Assembly: GCA_902632555.1 (NCBI GenBank)
Contig: CACPCZ010000005.1
Coordinates: 1-64,000 of the forward strand
From: an uncultured SAR86 cluster bacterium
GTDB lineage: Bacteria > Pseudomonadota > Gammaproteobacteria > Magnimaribacterales > D2472
Length of the DNA: 64,000 nucleotides
Direction of reading: 5' to 3'
Below, piece after piece: positions 9,693 through 20,580 of this stretch. The stretch's first letter is position 1, and each line of letters opens with the position of its first letter. The notes under the pieces are model-generated. The model searched no databases, had not been told where the DNA came from, and saw only the letters and a list, made by a program, of their open reading frames with translations. Position numbers and translations under genes: made by a program.

Positions 9693-10853
9693 ATGATTAA
9701 AATAAATACATTACTACTTTGGACTCTTATATTAAGTTTTTTACCAAATCCAATAGAATCAAATGAGAATAATAATGATTCAGTTTATGAACCCGGCATT
9801 CAGGATCTTAATTTGCCACCTGGTTTTAAGATAGACATATTTGCAGATGGCCTAAATACACCAAGACAAATTACTGAAACTATGGACGGTCATATTGTTG
9901 TTGGATCAAAAAAAGGAGACAAAATTATTGCGCTTATTAATAGCAATGAAGATGGTAAATTTGATGAAAAAATTATTTTAGCAGAAGGGCTTCAAAATCC
10001 TACCGGAGTATCTTTTTTCAATGGAGATTTATATTTTGCTGAAATTGATACGATTTGGATTATCAAAGATATTGATAAGTGGCTAGGATCAGATAAAAAA
10101 TCTAAACCAACTAAATCGATATACATGAATAATCTTCCTTCAAATACCTGGCATGGATTCAAATATATAGATTTTGGTCCTGATGGAAATTTATATATAC
10201 CTGTTGGAGTCCCTTGCAATATTTGTATTGAACCTCAGACAGAAGATCCTAGATTTGCAGCCATTCATAAATTTGCTGATGGAGAATTAATTACAGTTGC
10301 CGATGGCGTTAGAAATAGTGTAGGTTTTGATTGGCATCCTATAACAAAAAAAATGTATTTTTCTGATAATGGAAGAGATTGGCTAGGGGATGATACTCCA
10401 TCGTGCGAATTGAATGTTATCAACGAAGAGGGAAGTTTTTATGGTTATCCATACAAGCACGCAATGAACGTTATTGATCCAGAATTTGGACATCTCATTC
10501 CAAAAGTCGACAAAGAATTTATTGATCCTATTGCAGAATTGGGTCCTCATGTTGCTCCTCTTGGCGTTACTTTTTACGATAGTAACAAATTCCCAAGTAA
10601 ATATAGAAATAGTATTTTTGTTGCACTTCATGGATCATGGAATAAATATAATGGTAAGTCTGGATACAAAGTGGTGTTTGTCAAACTAGATGATAACGGA
10701 GACTATTTATATCAAGAAGATTTTATTACTGGTTGGCTGTCTGATGAAAATGCTTGGGGAAGACCTGTTTCGCCATTTGTTATGAGTGATGGCTCTATGT
10801 TAGTTTCTGATGACAAATATGATGTAATCTACAGAATTAAATACGAAGGTTAA
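9693..10853 (+). CDS. PQQ-dependent sugar (sorbosone-type) dehydrogenase, periplasmic
   Basis: Signal peptide; LPPGFKIDIFADGLNTPRQI, GVRNSVGFDWHP, FSDNGRDWLGDD, FVALHGSWN. Confidence 0.85.
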   Translation: MIKINTLLLWTLILSFLPNPIESNENNNDSVYEPGIQDLNLPPGFKIDIFADGLNTPRQITETMDGHIVVGSKKGDKIIALINSNEDGKFDEKIILAEGLQNPTGVSFFNGDLYFAEIDTIWIIKDIDKWLGSDKKSKPTKSIYMNNLPSNTWHGFKYIDFGPDGNLYIPVGVPCNICIEPQTEDPRFAAIHKFADGELITVADGVRNSVGFDWHPITKKMYFSDNGRDWLGDDTPSCELNVINEEGSFYGYPYKHAMNVIDPEFGHLIPKVDKEFIDPIAELGPHVAPLGVTFYDSNKFPSKYRNSIFVALHGSWNKYNGKSGYKVVFVKLDDNGDYLYQEDFITGWLSDENAWGRPVSPFVMSDGSMLVSDDKYDVIYRIKYEG

Positions 10854-10856
10854 AGT

Positions 10857-11609
10857 TTGGATAAAAACTTTTCAAGAGAAATTGCTTTAGCCAAAAAGGC
10901 TGCATTTGCTGCTGGGAAGCTTTTAAGTGAAAATAAAGCTGAACTAAATACAACCTCATCAAGTGATCCCAGAGATACTAAACTTAAAGCAGACGTATCT
11001 TCAGAGAATTTAATCAAAAAAATTATTAAACAAGATTCAACTTATGAGATCCTTGCCGAGGAAAGTGGGAAATCGTCAAATAATTTGGGGGATACATTCT
11101 GGGTTATAGATCCTCTTGATGGGACTGCAAATTACAATAGAAATATTCCAATATGTTGTATATCCATTGGTATGGTTGAGGCGCTCAAGCCTGTCTTTGG
11201 TGTTATATATGACTTTAATAATAATGAAATCTATGTTGGTGATAACTCAAATAGCAGTGCAACATTAAACGATTTTCCAATAAGCGTTTCTAATGTAGAC
11301 CAAAAGAATAAAGGAATCATAGTTACAGGGTTACCATTTAAAACCGACTACTCTGATGTCGCAATGAATAAGCTTATATCCGATATGCAAACATGGAAAA
11401 AAACTCGTATGATCGGCTCTGCAGCAATGGCATCCTGTTATATTGCTTCTGGAAAAGCAGAAATGTACAAAGAAAATGGAATATTTTTATGGGATATAGT
11501 TGCTGGGGCTGCAATTGTGGAGGCAGCAGGAGGATCAGCAGAAATAATTAATATGAGAGATAATTTCCAAGTTGACGTAATTTTTTCTAATAAAAAAATA
11601 AGGGACTAA
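10857..11609 (+). CDS. Inositol monophosphatase / 3'(2'),5'-bisphosphate nucleotidase family
   Basis: ILAEESG, WVIDPLDGTANYNRNIP, WDIVAGAAIVEAAGG; TTG start. Confidence 0.85.
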   Translation: MDKNFSREIALAKKAAFAAGKLLSENKAELNTTSSSDPRDTKLKADVSSENLIKKIIKQDSTYEILAEESGKSSNNLGDTFWVIDPLDGTANYNRNIPICCISIGMVEALKPVFGVIYDFNNNEIYVGDNSNSSATLNDFPISVSNVDQKNKGIIVTGLPFKTDYSDVAMNKLISDMQTWKKTRMIGSAAMASCYIASGKAEMYKENGIFLWDIVAGAAIVEAAGGSAEIINMRDNFQVDVIFSNKKIRD

Positions 11610-11612
11610 AAA

Positions 11613-13031
11613 ATGAAAAGCTTAGTTTGGTTTAGAACCGATCTGCGTATTGATGACAATCCTGCTCTTCGAGAAGCATGTAAATTATCAGACGAAGTTC
11701 ATGCTGTTTATATTTATTCAGAGAAGCAAAATAAAGAGCATAGTGAAGCGAATTGCAAAATAGAATTTATTATTAATAACCTTAAGCTTTTACAAAAATC
11801 CTTAGATGAACTCAATATTCCACTCACTATATTTGATTCAGAGGGATTTCATGACAATCCAAAAATTTTGCTCGAATATGTTGAAAATCATTCTATAAAT
11901 AATGTTTACCTTAATAATCAGTTTGGAGCAGATGAGGAGCAAAGAGATAAAAGAGTTGGAGAACGCTTAAAAGCTAATAGAATTAATGTACATACATTTG
12001 ATGAAAAAGTAGTATTTGCACCTGGAAGCATTCTTACTGGTGATGGAAGGCCTTATTCTGTATTTACACCTTTTAAAAGAAGATGGATTGAAAACTTTAA
12101 TTTAGATCTGCTTGATATAGAGTTTTCTTACACTAAAAAGAAATCATCCAACTTAAACTCTAATATCTCTGAGTTTAATTTTAATTTCAAAAAATCACAT
12201 AATGTAGATATGAGTCATTGGCCAGCTGGTGAGAAGGAAGCACTTTTAAGATTAAATACATATTTGGGTAAAGAAATTTTTAGATATGCTCAAGATAGGA
12301 ATGATCCTATTATTGATGGAACTAGCAGACTCTCAGCATATTTAGCTTCAGGAATTATTTCTCCAAAAAGGTGCATTCTGGAGGCTTTAAAAATTAATAA
12401 TTTTCAATTAGATTCAGGAGAAAAAGGAGTCGTAAAATGGATTGATGAGATAATCTGGCGTGAATTTTATAAAAATATCATGTTTTCCTTCCCAAGAGTT
12501 GGCAAAAACAAACCTTTTCAAGAATATACAAACAATATTAGATGGCGTTATGAAGATAAAGAATTTCAAGCCTGGAAGGATGGCAAAACTGGATTCCCTA
12601 TTATTGATTCAGCAATGAAACAATTGCAAACTGAGGGTTGGATGCACAATAGATTAAGAATGGTTGTAGCAATGTTCTTCACAAAAAACATGCTTCATGA
12701 TTGGAGGCTAGGTGAAGCTTTCTTTATGGAAAACTTAATCGATGGGGATTTTTCTTCAAATAATGGTGGGTGGCAGTGGAGTAGCTCTACTGGAACAGAT
12801 GCTGCTCCGTACTTTAGGATCTTTAATCCCCTTACACAATCTAAAAATTTTGATTCAAATGGCTTATTCATAAAAAAACACATAATAGAATTATCTGATG
12901 TCGATAAAAGTGAAATTCATGATCCAAGTGAAAACACAAGAAAAATTTGTAATTATCCCTCACAGATTTTAGATCTCAAGCAATCAAGACTGAGAGCAAT
13001 AGAGGCATTTAATCAAGCTAAAAATAATTAA
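11613..13031 (+). CDS. phrB: Deoxyribodipyrimidine photolyase (cryptochrome/photolyase family)
   Basis: LVWFRTDLRIDDNPAL; TEGWMHNRLRMVVAMFFTKNMLHDWR; NGGWQWSSSTGTDAAPYFRIFNP. Confidence 0.94.
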   Translation: MKSLVWFRTDLRIDDNPALREACKLSDEVHAVYIYSEKQNKEHSEANCKIEFIINNLKLLQKSLDELNIPLTIFDSEGFHDNPKILLEYVENHSINNVYLNNQFGADEEQRDKRVGERLKANRINVHTFDEKVVFAPGSILTGDGRPYSVFTPFKRRWIENFNLDLLDIEFSYTKKKSSNLNSNISEFNFNFKKSHNVDMSHWPAGEKEALLRLNTYLGKEIFRYAQDRNDPIIDGTSRLSAYLASGIISPKRCILEALKINNFQLDSGEKGVVKWIDEIIWREFYKNIMFSFPRVGKNKPFQEYTNNIRWRYEDKEFQAWKDGKTGFPIIDSAMKQLQTEGWMHNRLRMVVAMFFTKNMLHDWRLGEAFFMENLIDGDFSSNNGGWQWSSSTGTDAAPYFRIFNPLTQSKNFDSNGLFIKKHIIELSDVDKSEIHDPSENTRKICNYPSQILDLKQSRLRAIEAFNQAKNN

Positions 13032-13099
13032 ATTTTTCTAGTTAAGAATATTCCACTTATGTATACTAAAGTTTCAATTTTAGGGGAATAATTTTTGAC

Positions 13100-14779
13100 A
13101 TGAGTAAGTATCCGAGTGACTTAGAGATTGCAAATTCTGCCACCAAAAAATCAATAGGTGATATAGCGAAATTATTAGAAATTGATAAAGGAGATTTGAT
13201 TAAATATGGTGATGATAAGGCAAAGCTTTCATCAGACTTAATTAACAGAGTATCAAATAAAGAAGATGGAAAGCTGATATTGGTGACTGCAATTTCTCCA
13301 ACGCCTGCTGGTGAAGGCAAAACAACAACAAGTGTGGGGTTGGTTGATGGCCTATGTCATAATGGTAAGAAAGCAATGATATGTCTAAGGGAGCCCAGTC
13401 TTGGTCCATGTTTTGGAATGAAGGGCGGTGCAGCTGGCGGTGGCTATGCGCAAGTAATTCCAATGACTGATATCAACCTCCATTTTACGGGAGATTTTCA
13501 TGCTATAGGAGCAGCACATAATTTATTATCTGCACTTATAGATAACCATATCCATTGGGAAAATGAATTGAATATAGATCCAAGGCGAATAACTTGGAAA
13601 CGAGTTGTCGATATGAACGATAGGTCTTTAAGAGATATAACATGTGGTCTCGGTGGGACTGGAAATGGTATTCCAAGACAAAGTGGATTTGATATAACAG
13701 TAGCCTCTGAAATTATGGCTGTATTTTGTTTGGCATCAGATATTGACGATCTTCAAAAAAGAATCGGAAATATAGTTATTGGTTATACAAGAAATAATGA
13801 ACCTGTCAGAGCAAAAGAACTTCAAGCTGACGGCGCAATTACAGCTCTATTAAAAGATGCATTTAAACCGAATTTAGTTCAAACGCTAGAAAATAATCCT
13901 GCATTTATGCATGGGGGTCCATTTGCTAATATTGCTCATGGGTGTAACTCAGTAATTTCAACAAAAACCGCATTAAAATTATCTGACTATGTAGTAACTG
14001 AGGCAGGTTTTGGTGCAGACCTTGGCGCTGAGAAATTCTTTGATATTAAATGCAGAAAATCTGGGCTAAAACCAGATGTTGTCGTTTTAGTTGCAACAAC
14101 AAAAGCACTTAAGATGCATGGAGGGATGCAGAAAAATGAACTAGATACAGAAAATATTCAGGCATTAATAAAAGGATGTGAAAATCTTGGTAAGCATGTT
14201 GAAAACATATCAAAATTTGGAGTACCGGTCATTGTGGCAATTAATGATTATGTAACTGATACCAAGGAGGAACATAAGCAAATCATTGGATTTTGCAGAA
14301 ATATTGGTGTTCAATGCAAAATTTCCTCACACTGGGAACATGGTGGAGAAGGCGCAAAAGAATTGGCTGAAGAGGTTGCAAAGATTGCTGATTCAAATAT
14401 ATCAGAGTTTAAAACTTTATATTCTAATGAAATGTCTCTATGGGACAAAACTGAACAAATTGCAAAGAGTATATATGGTGCATCTGGAATAATTGCAGAT
14501 AAAAAAGTTAGAAATCAATTTGCAAAATTAGAAAAAGACGGCTTTGGTGAATATCCGATCTGTATTGCTAAAACACAGTATAGTTTCTCTACAGATCCTT
14601 TACTAATGGGAGCTCCAAAGGGTCATGAAGTGCCAATTAGAGAAGTAAGACTTGCAGCAGGTGCAGAATTTATCGTTGTTGTCTGTGGTGAGATAATGAC
14701 AATGCCTGGACTTCCTAGGATACCTGCAGCTGAAGCAATCGGATTAGATGAGAATAAAGAAATAAAGGGTCTTTTCTGA
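13100..14779 (+). CDS. fhs: Formate--tetrahydrofolate ligase
   Basis: [64 protein letters not shown]. Confidence 0.97.
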   Translation: MSKYPSDLEIANSATKKSIGDIAKLLEIDKGDLIKYGDDKAKLSSDLINRVSNKEDGKLILVTAISPTPAGEGKTTTSVGLVDGLCHNGKKAMICLREPSLGPCFGMKGGAAGGGYAQVIPMTDINLHFTGDFHAIGAAHNLLSALIDNHIHWENELNIDPRRITWKRVVDMNDRSLRDITCGLGGTGNGIPRQSGFDITVASEIMAVFCLASDIDDLQKRIGNIVIGYTRNNEPVRAKELQADGAITALLKDAFKPNLVQTLENNPAFMHGGPFANIAHGCNSVISTKTALKLSDYVVTEAGFGADLGAEKFFDIKCRKSGLKPDVVVLVATTKALKMHGGMQKNELDTENIQALIKGCENLGKHVENISKFGVPVIVAINDYVTDTKEEHKQIIGFCRNIGVQCKISSHWEHGGEGAKELAEEVAKIADSNISEFKTLYSNEMSLWDKTEQIAKSIYGASGIIADKKVRNQFAKLEKDGFGEYPICIAKTQYSFSTDPLLMGAPKGHEVPIREVRLAAGAEFIVVVCGEIMTMPGLPRIPAAEAIGLDENKEIKGLF

Positions 14780-14847
14780 TTAAAACTTTCTAGTTCATTT
14801 ATAAGTATTTAGTTATAATTTTTATATCTTAATTGATGGAGTAAAGT

Positions 14848-16272
14848 ATGAGCAATGATTTAAATTTTTATATTGATGGTGAATGGGTTCAACCAAATTC
14901 TAATGAACTTATCGATGTAATAAATCCTGCAAATGAAGAAGTTATTGGACAGATAACAGCAGGAACAAAAGAAGATATTGATATGGCAGCAAATGCTGCA
15001 AGTGAAGCATTTAAGACATTTTCAAAAACAACTCAGCAAGAAAGAGTTGAACTATTACAAAACATTATCAAAGAATATGAAAATAGATATAAAGATTTTG
15101 TAGAAGTTATTACTAAAGAAATGGGTGCTCCAGTATGGTTGTCTGAAAGAGCCCAGGCTAATACTGGATTAATAAATTTTAAAGAAACATTAGAAGCTCT
15201 TCAGGCTTATGAGTTTGAAAAGGAAGAGGGTGGATATACTCTTCGAAAGGAACCAATCGGAGTTATTGGAATGATTACTCCATGGAATTGGCCAATGAAT
15301 CAGATTACCACAAAAGTTTCTGCAGCAATTGCTACAGGCTGTACCATGATCTTGAAACCGAGCGAAATATCTCCATACTGCTCCATGTTACTTGCAGAGG
15401 TTATGCATGATGCAGGTGTGCCCAAAGGGGTTTTTAATTTAGTAAATGGTTATGGGCCAATAGTTGGCGCAGCCCTATCAGAACATGAAAAAATTGATAT
15501 GATGTCATTTACCGGATCAACAAGGGCTGGAATAGCTGTTGCACAAGCATCTGCAGTCACTGTAAAGAGAGTTCAGCAAGAATTAGGCGGTAAATCAGCA
15601 AATATTATCTTAGATGATGTTGCTGATCTTGAAAAATCAGTTAAAGGTGGTGCCGGACATTGTTTCCTAAATTCTGGCCAATCATGCAATGCACCGACAA
15701 GAATGTTGGTATCAACAAATAATTATGAAAAGGCCGTTGAGGTTGCTGCTGCTACAGCAGAATCAACAACTGTTGGTGATCCTAATGGAGAATTTAGGCT
15801 AGGACCAATATCAAACAAAACTCAGTATGAAAAAGTGATAAAAATGATTGAGATTGGTATTGAGGAGGGTGCTAGGTTAGTTGCAGGAGGCGTTGAAAAA
15901 CCTGAAGGTTATGAGAAGGGCTATTATGTTAAGCCAACAGTTTTTGCAGATGTTACTAATGATATGACCATTGCAAAAGAAGAAATATTTGGACCAGTGT
16001 TATGCGTTATGAAATATGAAACTGAAGAAGAAGCAATTCAGATAGCCAATGATACTGAGTATGGTCTAGCTGGCTATGTGCAAGGAGAGTTGTCGCATGC
16101 CATAGAAGTTGGTAATCAAATCAGAGCAGGACAGATAACTATTAACGGGGGTGCCAGAGGCAATGCAGCACCATTTGGAGGCTATAAAGCTTCAGGAAAT
16201 GGAAGAGAACATGGAAGACACGGAATAGAAGAGTGTCTTGAAACTAAGGCTGTTATTGTACCTGCAAGCTAG
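14848..16272 (+). CDS. Aldehyde dehydrogenase family protein
   Basis: TPWNWPMNQ, FTGSTRAG, QELGGKSANII, NSGQSCNAPTR catalytic Cys, EEIFGPVL. Confidence 0.94.
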   Translation: MSNDLNFYIDGEWVQPNSNELIDVINPANEEVIGQITAGTKEDIDMAANAASEAFKTFSKTTQQERVELLQNIIKEYENRYKDFVEVITKEMGAPVWLSERAQANTGLINFKETLEALQAYEFEKEEGGYTLRKEPIGVIGMITPWNWPMNQITTKVSAAIATGCTMILKPSEISPYCSMLLAEVMHDAGVPKGVFNLVNGYGPIVGAALSEHEKIDMMSFTGSTRAGIAVAQASAVTVKRVQQELGGKSANIILDDVADLEKSVKGGAGHCFLNSGQSCNAPTRMLVSTNNYEKAVEVAAATAESTTVGDPNGEFRLGPISNKTQYEKVIKMIEIGIEEGARLVAGGVEKPEGYEKGYYVKPTVFADVTNDMTIAKEEIFGPVLCVMKYETEEEAIQIANDTEYGLAGYVQGELSHAIEVGNQIRAGQITINGGARGNAAPFGGYKASGNGREHGRHGIEECLETKAVIVPAS

Positions 16273-17078
16273 TCTAAAAGATCCGGCTGCATCTTGATAA
16301 TTTTATCGAAAGCAGGCTGATAACTTGCCCAAGCTGCAATATCATTTGCAATAAATTCCCTTGTTTTAATTGCAGTTTCGTGAGGAATTACAACCGGTTT
16401 TCCAGCTGCCTCAGCCATCAGCTGGGCTTGGCAACATCTTTCCATTGACATATAAAACCATAAAGCAATGTCAACTGAGGGCCCTGTAGTTAATATGCCG
16501 TGATTTTGGAGAATGATGACTTTTTTTTCACCAAGAGCTTTTGCTATTTCATCACCTTCGTTAACTTCCTCAACTACTCCTGAAAAGTCTTTATAGATAG
16601 CTTGGTTTTCATAAAATGCACATGAGTCTTGAGCGATTGGATCTAAAAGTTTTCCAAGTGTTGAGAATGTTCTTCCATAAATTGAATGTGAATGAGCTGC
16701 AGCATTGACATCAGGCCTTGCTTTATGAAGTCTTGAATGTATTGCAAATGCAGCAACGTTTACATCTCTGTCACCTTGAACCACTTTACCATCATGATTT
16801 ACAAGTAAGAGGTCAGATACAGATATTTGTGAAAAATGAACTCCTAACGGATTTACCCAAAAGTGGTCACTAAATTCAGGATCCCTATATGTAATATGGC
16901 CAGCTACGCCCTCATTAAAACCAAAATAATCAAAAAGTCTAAAGCCAGCAGCAAGTTTTTCAAGCTGATTTCTTCTTTCTTCTGCTGGCGAGGCAAACTC
17001 TTGAAATACTAATCCCTTATCCTTTATGGGAAGTCTACCATCTGTTGTGTCTATTTTAATGGGTGCAACATTTGACAT
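16269..17078 (-). CDS. Class II aldolase/adducin family protein
   Basis: NEGVAGHITYRDP, AAAHSHSIYG, ILQNHGILTTG; start placed at internal ATG (MSNVAPIKI) because a ggag motif precedes it; the listed ORF start at 17123 is less likely. Confidence 0.88.
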   Translation of the reverse strand: MSNVAPIKIDTTDGRLPIKDKGLVFQEFASPAEERRNQLEKLAAGFRLFDYFGFNEGVAGHITYRDPEFSDHFWVNPLGVHFSQISVSDLLLVNHDGKVVQGDRDVNVAAFAIHSRLHKARPDVNAAAHSHSIYGRTFSTLGKLLDPIAQDSCAFYENQAIYKDFSGVVEEVNEGDEIAKALGEKKVIILQNHGILTTGPSVDIALWFYMSMERCCQAQLMAEAAGKPVVIPHETAIKTREFIANDIAAWASYQPAFDKIIKMQPDLLD

Positions 17079-17137
17079 AGTTTTTATTCTCCTTTGCTCA
17101 TTAATGTTAAAATAGCTTATCAAGAAAAAGGAAAAAT

Positions 17138-18529
17138 ATGAAATTTAGAATAGAAAAAGATAGTCTTGGAGAAGTTAAAGTTCCTTCAAAAGCACTTTGG
17201 GGAGCACAAACTCAGCGCGCAGTTAATAACTTTCCAATAAGCGGCATAAAAATGGATTTTCCTTTCACAAAATCATTCGTTTCATCTTTAGGACTAATAA
17301 AAGATGCTGCAGCAAAAGCAAATTTAAAACTTAAATTAATATCCTCAAAAAAATCAAAAGCTATTTCAAGGGCAGCGAAAGAAGTATGGAAAGAAAAACA
17401 TCATCATCAATTTCCTATAGATGTTTTTCAAACCGGATCTGGAACAAGCTCAAATATGAATGCAAATGAAGTAATAGCATCTCTCGCAACAAAATTTGCA
17501 AAAACTCAGATAAAACCAAATGATGATGTAAATATGAGTCAAAGCAGCAATGATGTAATTCCAACTGCTATAAAAATTAGCGCCCATATGGATCTAACAA
17601 AAAAAATGTTACCTGCGCTTGATGAATTAATTGAAGCAATTGAAAAAAAAGCTTCATCAGTTAAAGGTACTATAAAAACAGGCAGAACTCACTTAATGGA
17701 TGCAATGCCGATTGATTTATCAGAGGAGCTTCTTGCATGGTCAAGTCAGTTGAACTCTTCTAAAGAAATGTTAGTTACTATTAGTAAAAAATTATTGGTT
17801 CTACCTCAAGGAGGAACAGCGGTTGGTAGTGGAATTAATGCACATAAAAATTTTGCAAAATATTTTGCTAAAGAAATGTCAAACATTTATGACAAAAAAA
17901 CTAAATTTGAACCAAGTAAAAACTTCTATCATGAACTAAGCGCACAAGATTGTTCTGTTCAATTATCAGGTGAACTGAAAAATCTTGCGATAATTTTAAT
18001 GAAAATATCAAATGACTTAAGATGGATGAACAGCGGGCCTTTAACTGGCTTATCTGAGATTGAACTTAAAGCACTTCAACCAGGAAGCAGTATTATGCCA
18101 GGAAAAGTAAATCCTGTTATTCCCGAAGCTGTCGCAATGGCATCTGTAGATGTTATCGGAAATGACACGTCAATTGCTGTTGCTGCTCAATCTGGAAGTT
18201 TTCAATTAAATGTTATGTTGCCAGTAATTGCATATAACCTACTCAAAAGCATCAATCTTATGTCAGGTGCAATGAAAGCATTATCAAAGAATGCTATTAA
18301 AAGCTTCAAGGTTAATTATAAAAACTTAGAGACTTCTTTATCTAGAAACCCAATATTGGTAACTGCATTAAATCCTATAATTGGATATGAAAATGCAGCA
18401 TCAATAGCCAAAAAAGCTTACAAAGAAAATAGACCAATTATTGAGGTTGCAGCTGAAGAGACTGGTATGAGTAAAATGCAACTTAAAAAGTTATTAGATC
18501 CATCAAAAATAGCTAAGGGAGGCCTGTAA
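17138..18529 (+). CDS. fumC: Class II fumarate hydratase
   Basis: ALWGAQTQRAVNNFPIS, GSGTSSNMNANEV, QSSNDVIPTA, GSSIMPGKVNPV. Confidence 0.95.
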   Translation: MKFRIEKDSLGEVKVPSKALWGAQTQRAVNNFPISGIKMDFPFTKSFVSSLGLIKDAAAKANLKLKLISSKKSKAISRAAKEVWKEKHHHQFPIDVFQTGSGTSSNMNANEVIASLATKFAKTQIKPNDDVNMSQSSNDVIPTAIKISAHMDLTKKMLPALDELIEAIEKKASSVKGTIKTGRTHLMDAMPIDLSEELLAWSSQLNSSKEMLVTISKKLLVLPQGGTAVGSGINAHKNFAKYFAKEMSNIYDKKTKFEPSKNFYHELSAQDCSVQLSGELKNLAIILMKISNDLRWMNSGPLTGLSEIELKALQPGSSIMPGKVNPVIPEAVAMASVDVIGNDTSIAVAAQSGSFQLNVMLPVIAYNLLKSINLMSGAMKALSKNAIKSFKVNYKNLETSLSRNPILVTALNPIIGYENAASIAKKAYKENRPIIEVAAEETGMSKMQLKKLLDPSKIAKGGL

Positions 18530-18531
18530 TA

Positions 18532-18882
18532 GTGTCAGAAAGTCTATCTGAAAGTAGCTGCGAAGCTTGTAGAGAAGGTGCTCCTGTTTTGTCAGATTCT
18601 GAAATAAATGAGTTAATGAAAGAGATACCCTCATGGATAATCCATGAGGAGGATGGTGTAAAGAGGTTGGTATGCTCTTTTGCATTTTCAAGTTACAGAG
18701 ATTCATTAGATTTTACAAATAAAATTGCTAGGATGGCTGAAGATGAAGACCATCATCCAGAAATAATATTGGAGTGGGGTAATGTAACAATTTCTTGGTG
18801 GTCGCATAAAATAAAGGGTCTTCATAAAAATGATTTTATATGTGCCTCAAAAACAGACAATATATTTAAATCATCTGGTTAA
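18532..18882 (+). CDS. phhB: 4a-hydroxytetrahydrobiopterin (pterin-4a-carbinolamine) dehydratase
   Basis: AEDEDHHPEIILEWGNVTISWWSHKIKGL; GTG start. Confidence 0.92.
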   Translation: MSESLSESSCEACREGAPVLSDSEINELMKEIPSWIIHEEDGVKRLVCSFAFSSYRDSLDFTNKIARMAEDEDHHPEIILEWGNVTISWWSHKIKGLHKNDFICASKTDNIFKSSG

Positions 18883-18899
18883 AAAACCAAAAATTTGAA

Positions 18900-19127
18900 A
18901 TGAATCAAAATGAAAAACCATTTCAGTTCATAGCTTGGATAGCAACTTCAATCTTAATTTTGGCTGCGGTATTAGCAAGTTTTGTTCCTGCTCTCGAATA
19001 CCATCATTGGGCATTTATCATTGCAAATTCGTTGTGGGTTATAGTTGGATTCTTATGGAAAGAAAATACTTTGATTGTCTTAAATGCTGGGCTTACAATA
19101 ATATACGTTCTCGGATTAATTTTATAA
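18900..19127 (+). CDS. Small hypothetical membrane protein (75 aa)
   Basis: Hydrophobic segments; ORF fits the gap and overlaps the downstream convergent gene by 6 nt. Confidence 0.6.
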   Translation: MNQNEKPFQFIAWIATSILILAAVLASFVPALEYHHWAFIIANSLWVIVGFLWKENTLIVLNAGLTIIYVLGLIL

Positions 19128-20420
19128 GAAAACGAATTTTGAAATAAATATTAAAGTTAAAAACCAAGCACCATAAGAAACAGTTCTTATTTCACCGCTA
19201 GAAATTTTTAGAGAAACGTACGTCAAAAAACCTAAAGCAATGCCGTCAGCAATTGAGAATGTTAATGGAATCATAACTATTATGACTAATGCTGGTAATA
19301 GCTCGATTGCATTAGACCAATCAAGTTTTTCCATGCCACCAAGCATTAAAATTGCAACATAGATTAATGCGCCTGCGGTCGCATAAGGTGGAATAATTGC
19401 TGCAAGTGGCGATAAAAACATCGCAAAAATAAACAAGATACCGACAACAACAGCTGTAAGCCCAGTTCGACCACCTGCTTCAATACCAGCAGAACTTTCA
19501 ACATAACTTGTCACCGGTGAACAGCCGAAAAATGTGCCTAATATACTTGCACCACTATCTGCTTTTAAAGCTCTATTAAGCCCTTGAGCCTCACCATCAT
19601 CATTTATGAAATTTGCTCTTGTAGCAACACCTACCAATGTACCAGTTGTATCAAATAAATTAACAAAAAGAAAAGACATTATCACCGTTAGCATGCCAAG
19701 ATTAAGAGCCCCGATAATATCTAATTTTAAAAGAGTAGGGCTGATGTCAGGTGGCAAAGATATAATTCCATTATATTCAATCAAACCAGTCATAAGAGCA
19801 ATAAAAGTTACAGCAAGAATGCCAATGATTATTGCACCAGGAATTTTCCTAACAGATAGAGCAGATATTATTAAAAATCCAGCAACCGACAACAAAGTCT
19901 CAACATTTGTAAAATCTCCAAGAGATAATAAGGTCGCATCATTACTAACAATAATACCACCATTTTTTAAACCTATTAGTCCTATAAATAATCCCACGCC
20001 GGCACCCATAGCTATTCTTAAGTTAAAAGGAATGCTTGAAATCATCCACTCTCTTAGTTTTGTAATACTCATTACAAAAAATAAAATACCTGCCACAAAT
20101 ACTGCACCTAGAGCTACTTCCCATGAATAACCCATTTCTCCAACAACTGTAAAAGTAAAGAATGCATTAAGTCCCATTCCAGGGGCCAAGCCTACAGGCC
20201 AATTAGCAAATAAACCCATTAATATGGAAGCAATAGCTGCTGCCAAACATGTTCCCACAAAAATTGCACCTAAATCCATACCAGTCGATGACATTATTTG
20301 CGGATTTACAAATATGATGTAGGCCATAGTAATAAATGTAGTGAAACCGCCTAAGATTTCTTTTTTAATAGACGTATTATTCGAGTCTAGATTGAATAGT
20401 TGATTGACATAGTATTTCAT
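19122..20420 (-). CDS. NCS2-family (AzgA-like) purine permease
   Basis: EILGGFTTFITMAYIIFVNPQI, GLAPGMGLNAFFTF, FVNLFDTTGTLVGVA, GCSPVTSYVESSAGIEAGGRTGLTAV. Confidence 0.94.
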   Translation of the reverse strand: MKYYVNQLFNLDSNNTSIKKEILGGFTTFITMAYIIFVNPQIMSSTGMDLGAIFVGTCLAAAIASILMGLFANWPVGLAPGMGLNAFFTFTVVGEMGYSWEVALGAVFVAGILFFVMSITKLREWMISSIPFNLRIAMGAGVGLFIGLIGLKNGGIIVSNDATLLSLGDFTNVETLLSVAGFLIISALSVRKIPGAIIIGILAVTFIALMTGLIEYNGIISLPPDISPTLLKLDIIGALNLGMLTVIMSFLFVNLFDTTGTLVGVATRANFINDDGEAQGLNRALKADSGASILGTFFGCSPVTSYVESSAGIEAGGRTGLTAVVVGILFIFAMFLSPLAAIIPPYATAGALIYVAILMLGGMEKLDWSNAIELLPALVIIVMIPLTFSIADGIALGFLTYVSLKISSGEIRTVSYGAWFLTLIFISKFVFL

Positions 20421-20520
20421 TAAAGTAAGTATATTCCATAAGTAATTATTAATGCATGATTATTAAAATTTAAAATTAATACCTATTAAATTAATATTAT
20501 GCGTACTCTTTCAATTTTTT

Positions 20521-20537
20521 TTGGCATAATAGTTGCA
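20521..20537 (+). promoter_or_regulatory. Candidate sigma-54-type -24/-12 promoter upstream of the TonB-dependent receptor
   Basis: TTGGCATAATAGTTGCA: GG and GC separated by exactly 10 nt, 44 nt upstream of the ATG. Confidence 0.35.
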
Positions 20538-20580
20538 TCTAACATCAATATATATTTTTTATTATTACGAGGTTTAACCT

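Noticed and set aside
19606-20130. 174-aa plus-strand ORF
   Set aside because: Antisense to the well-supported NCS2 permease; no domain signal.
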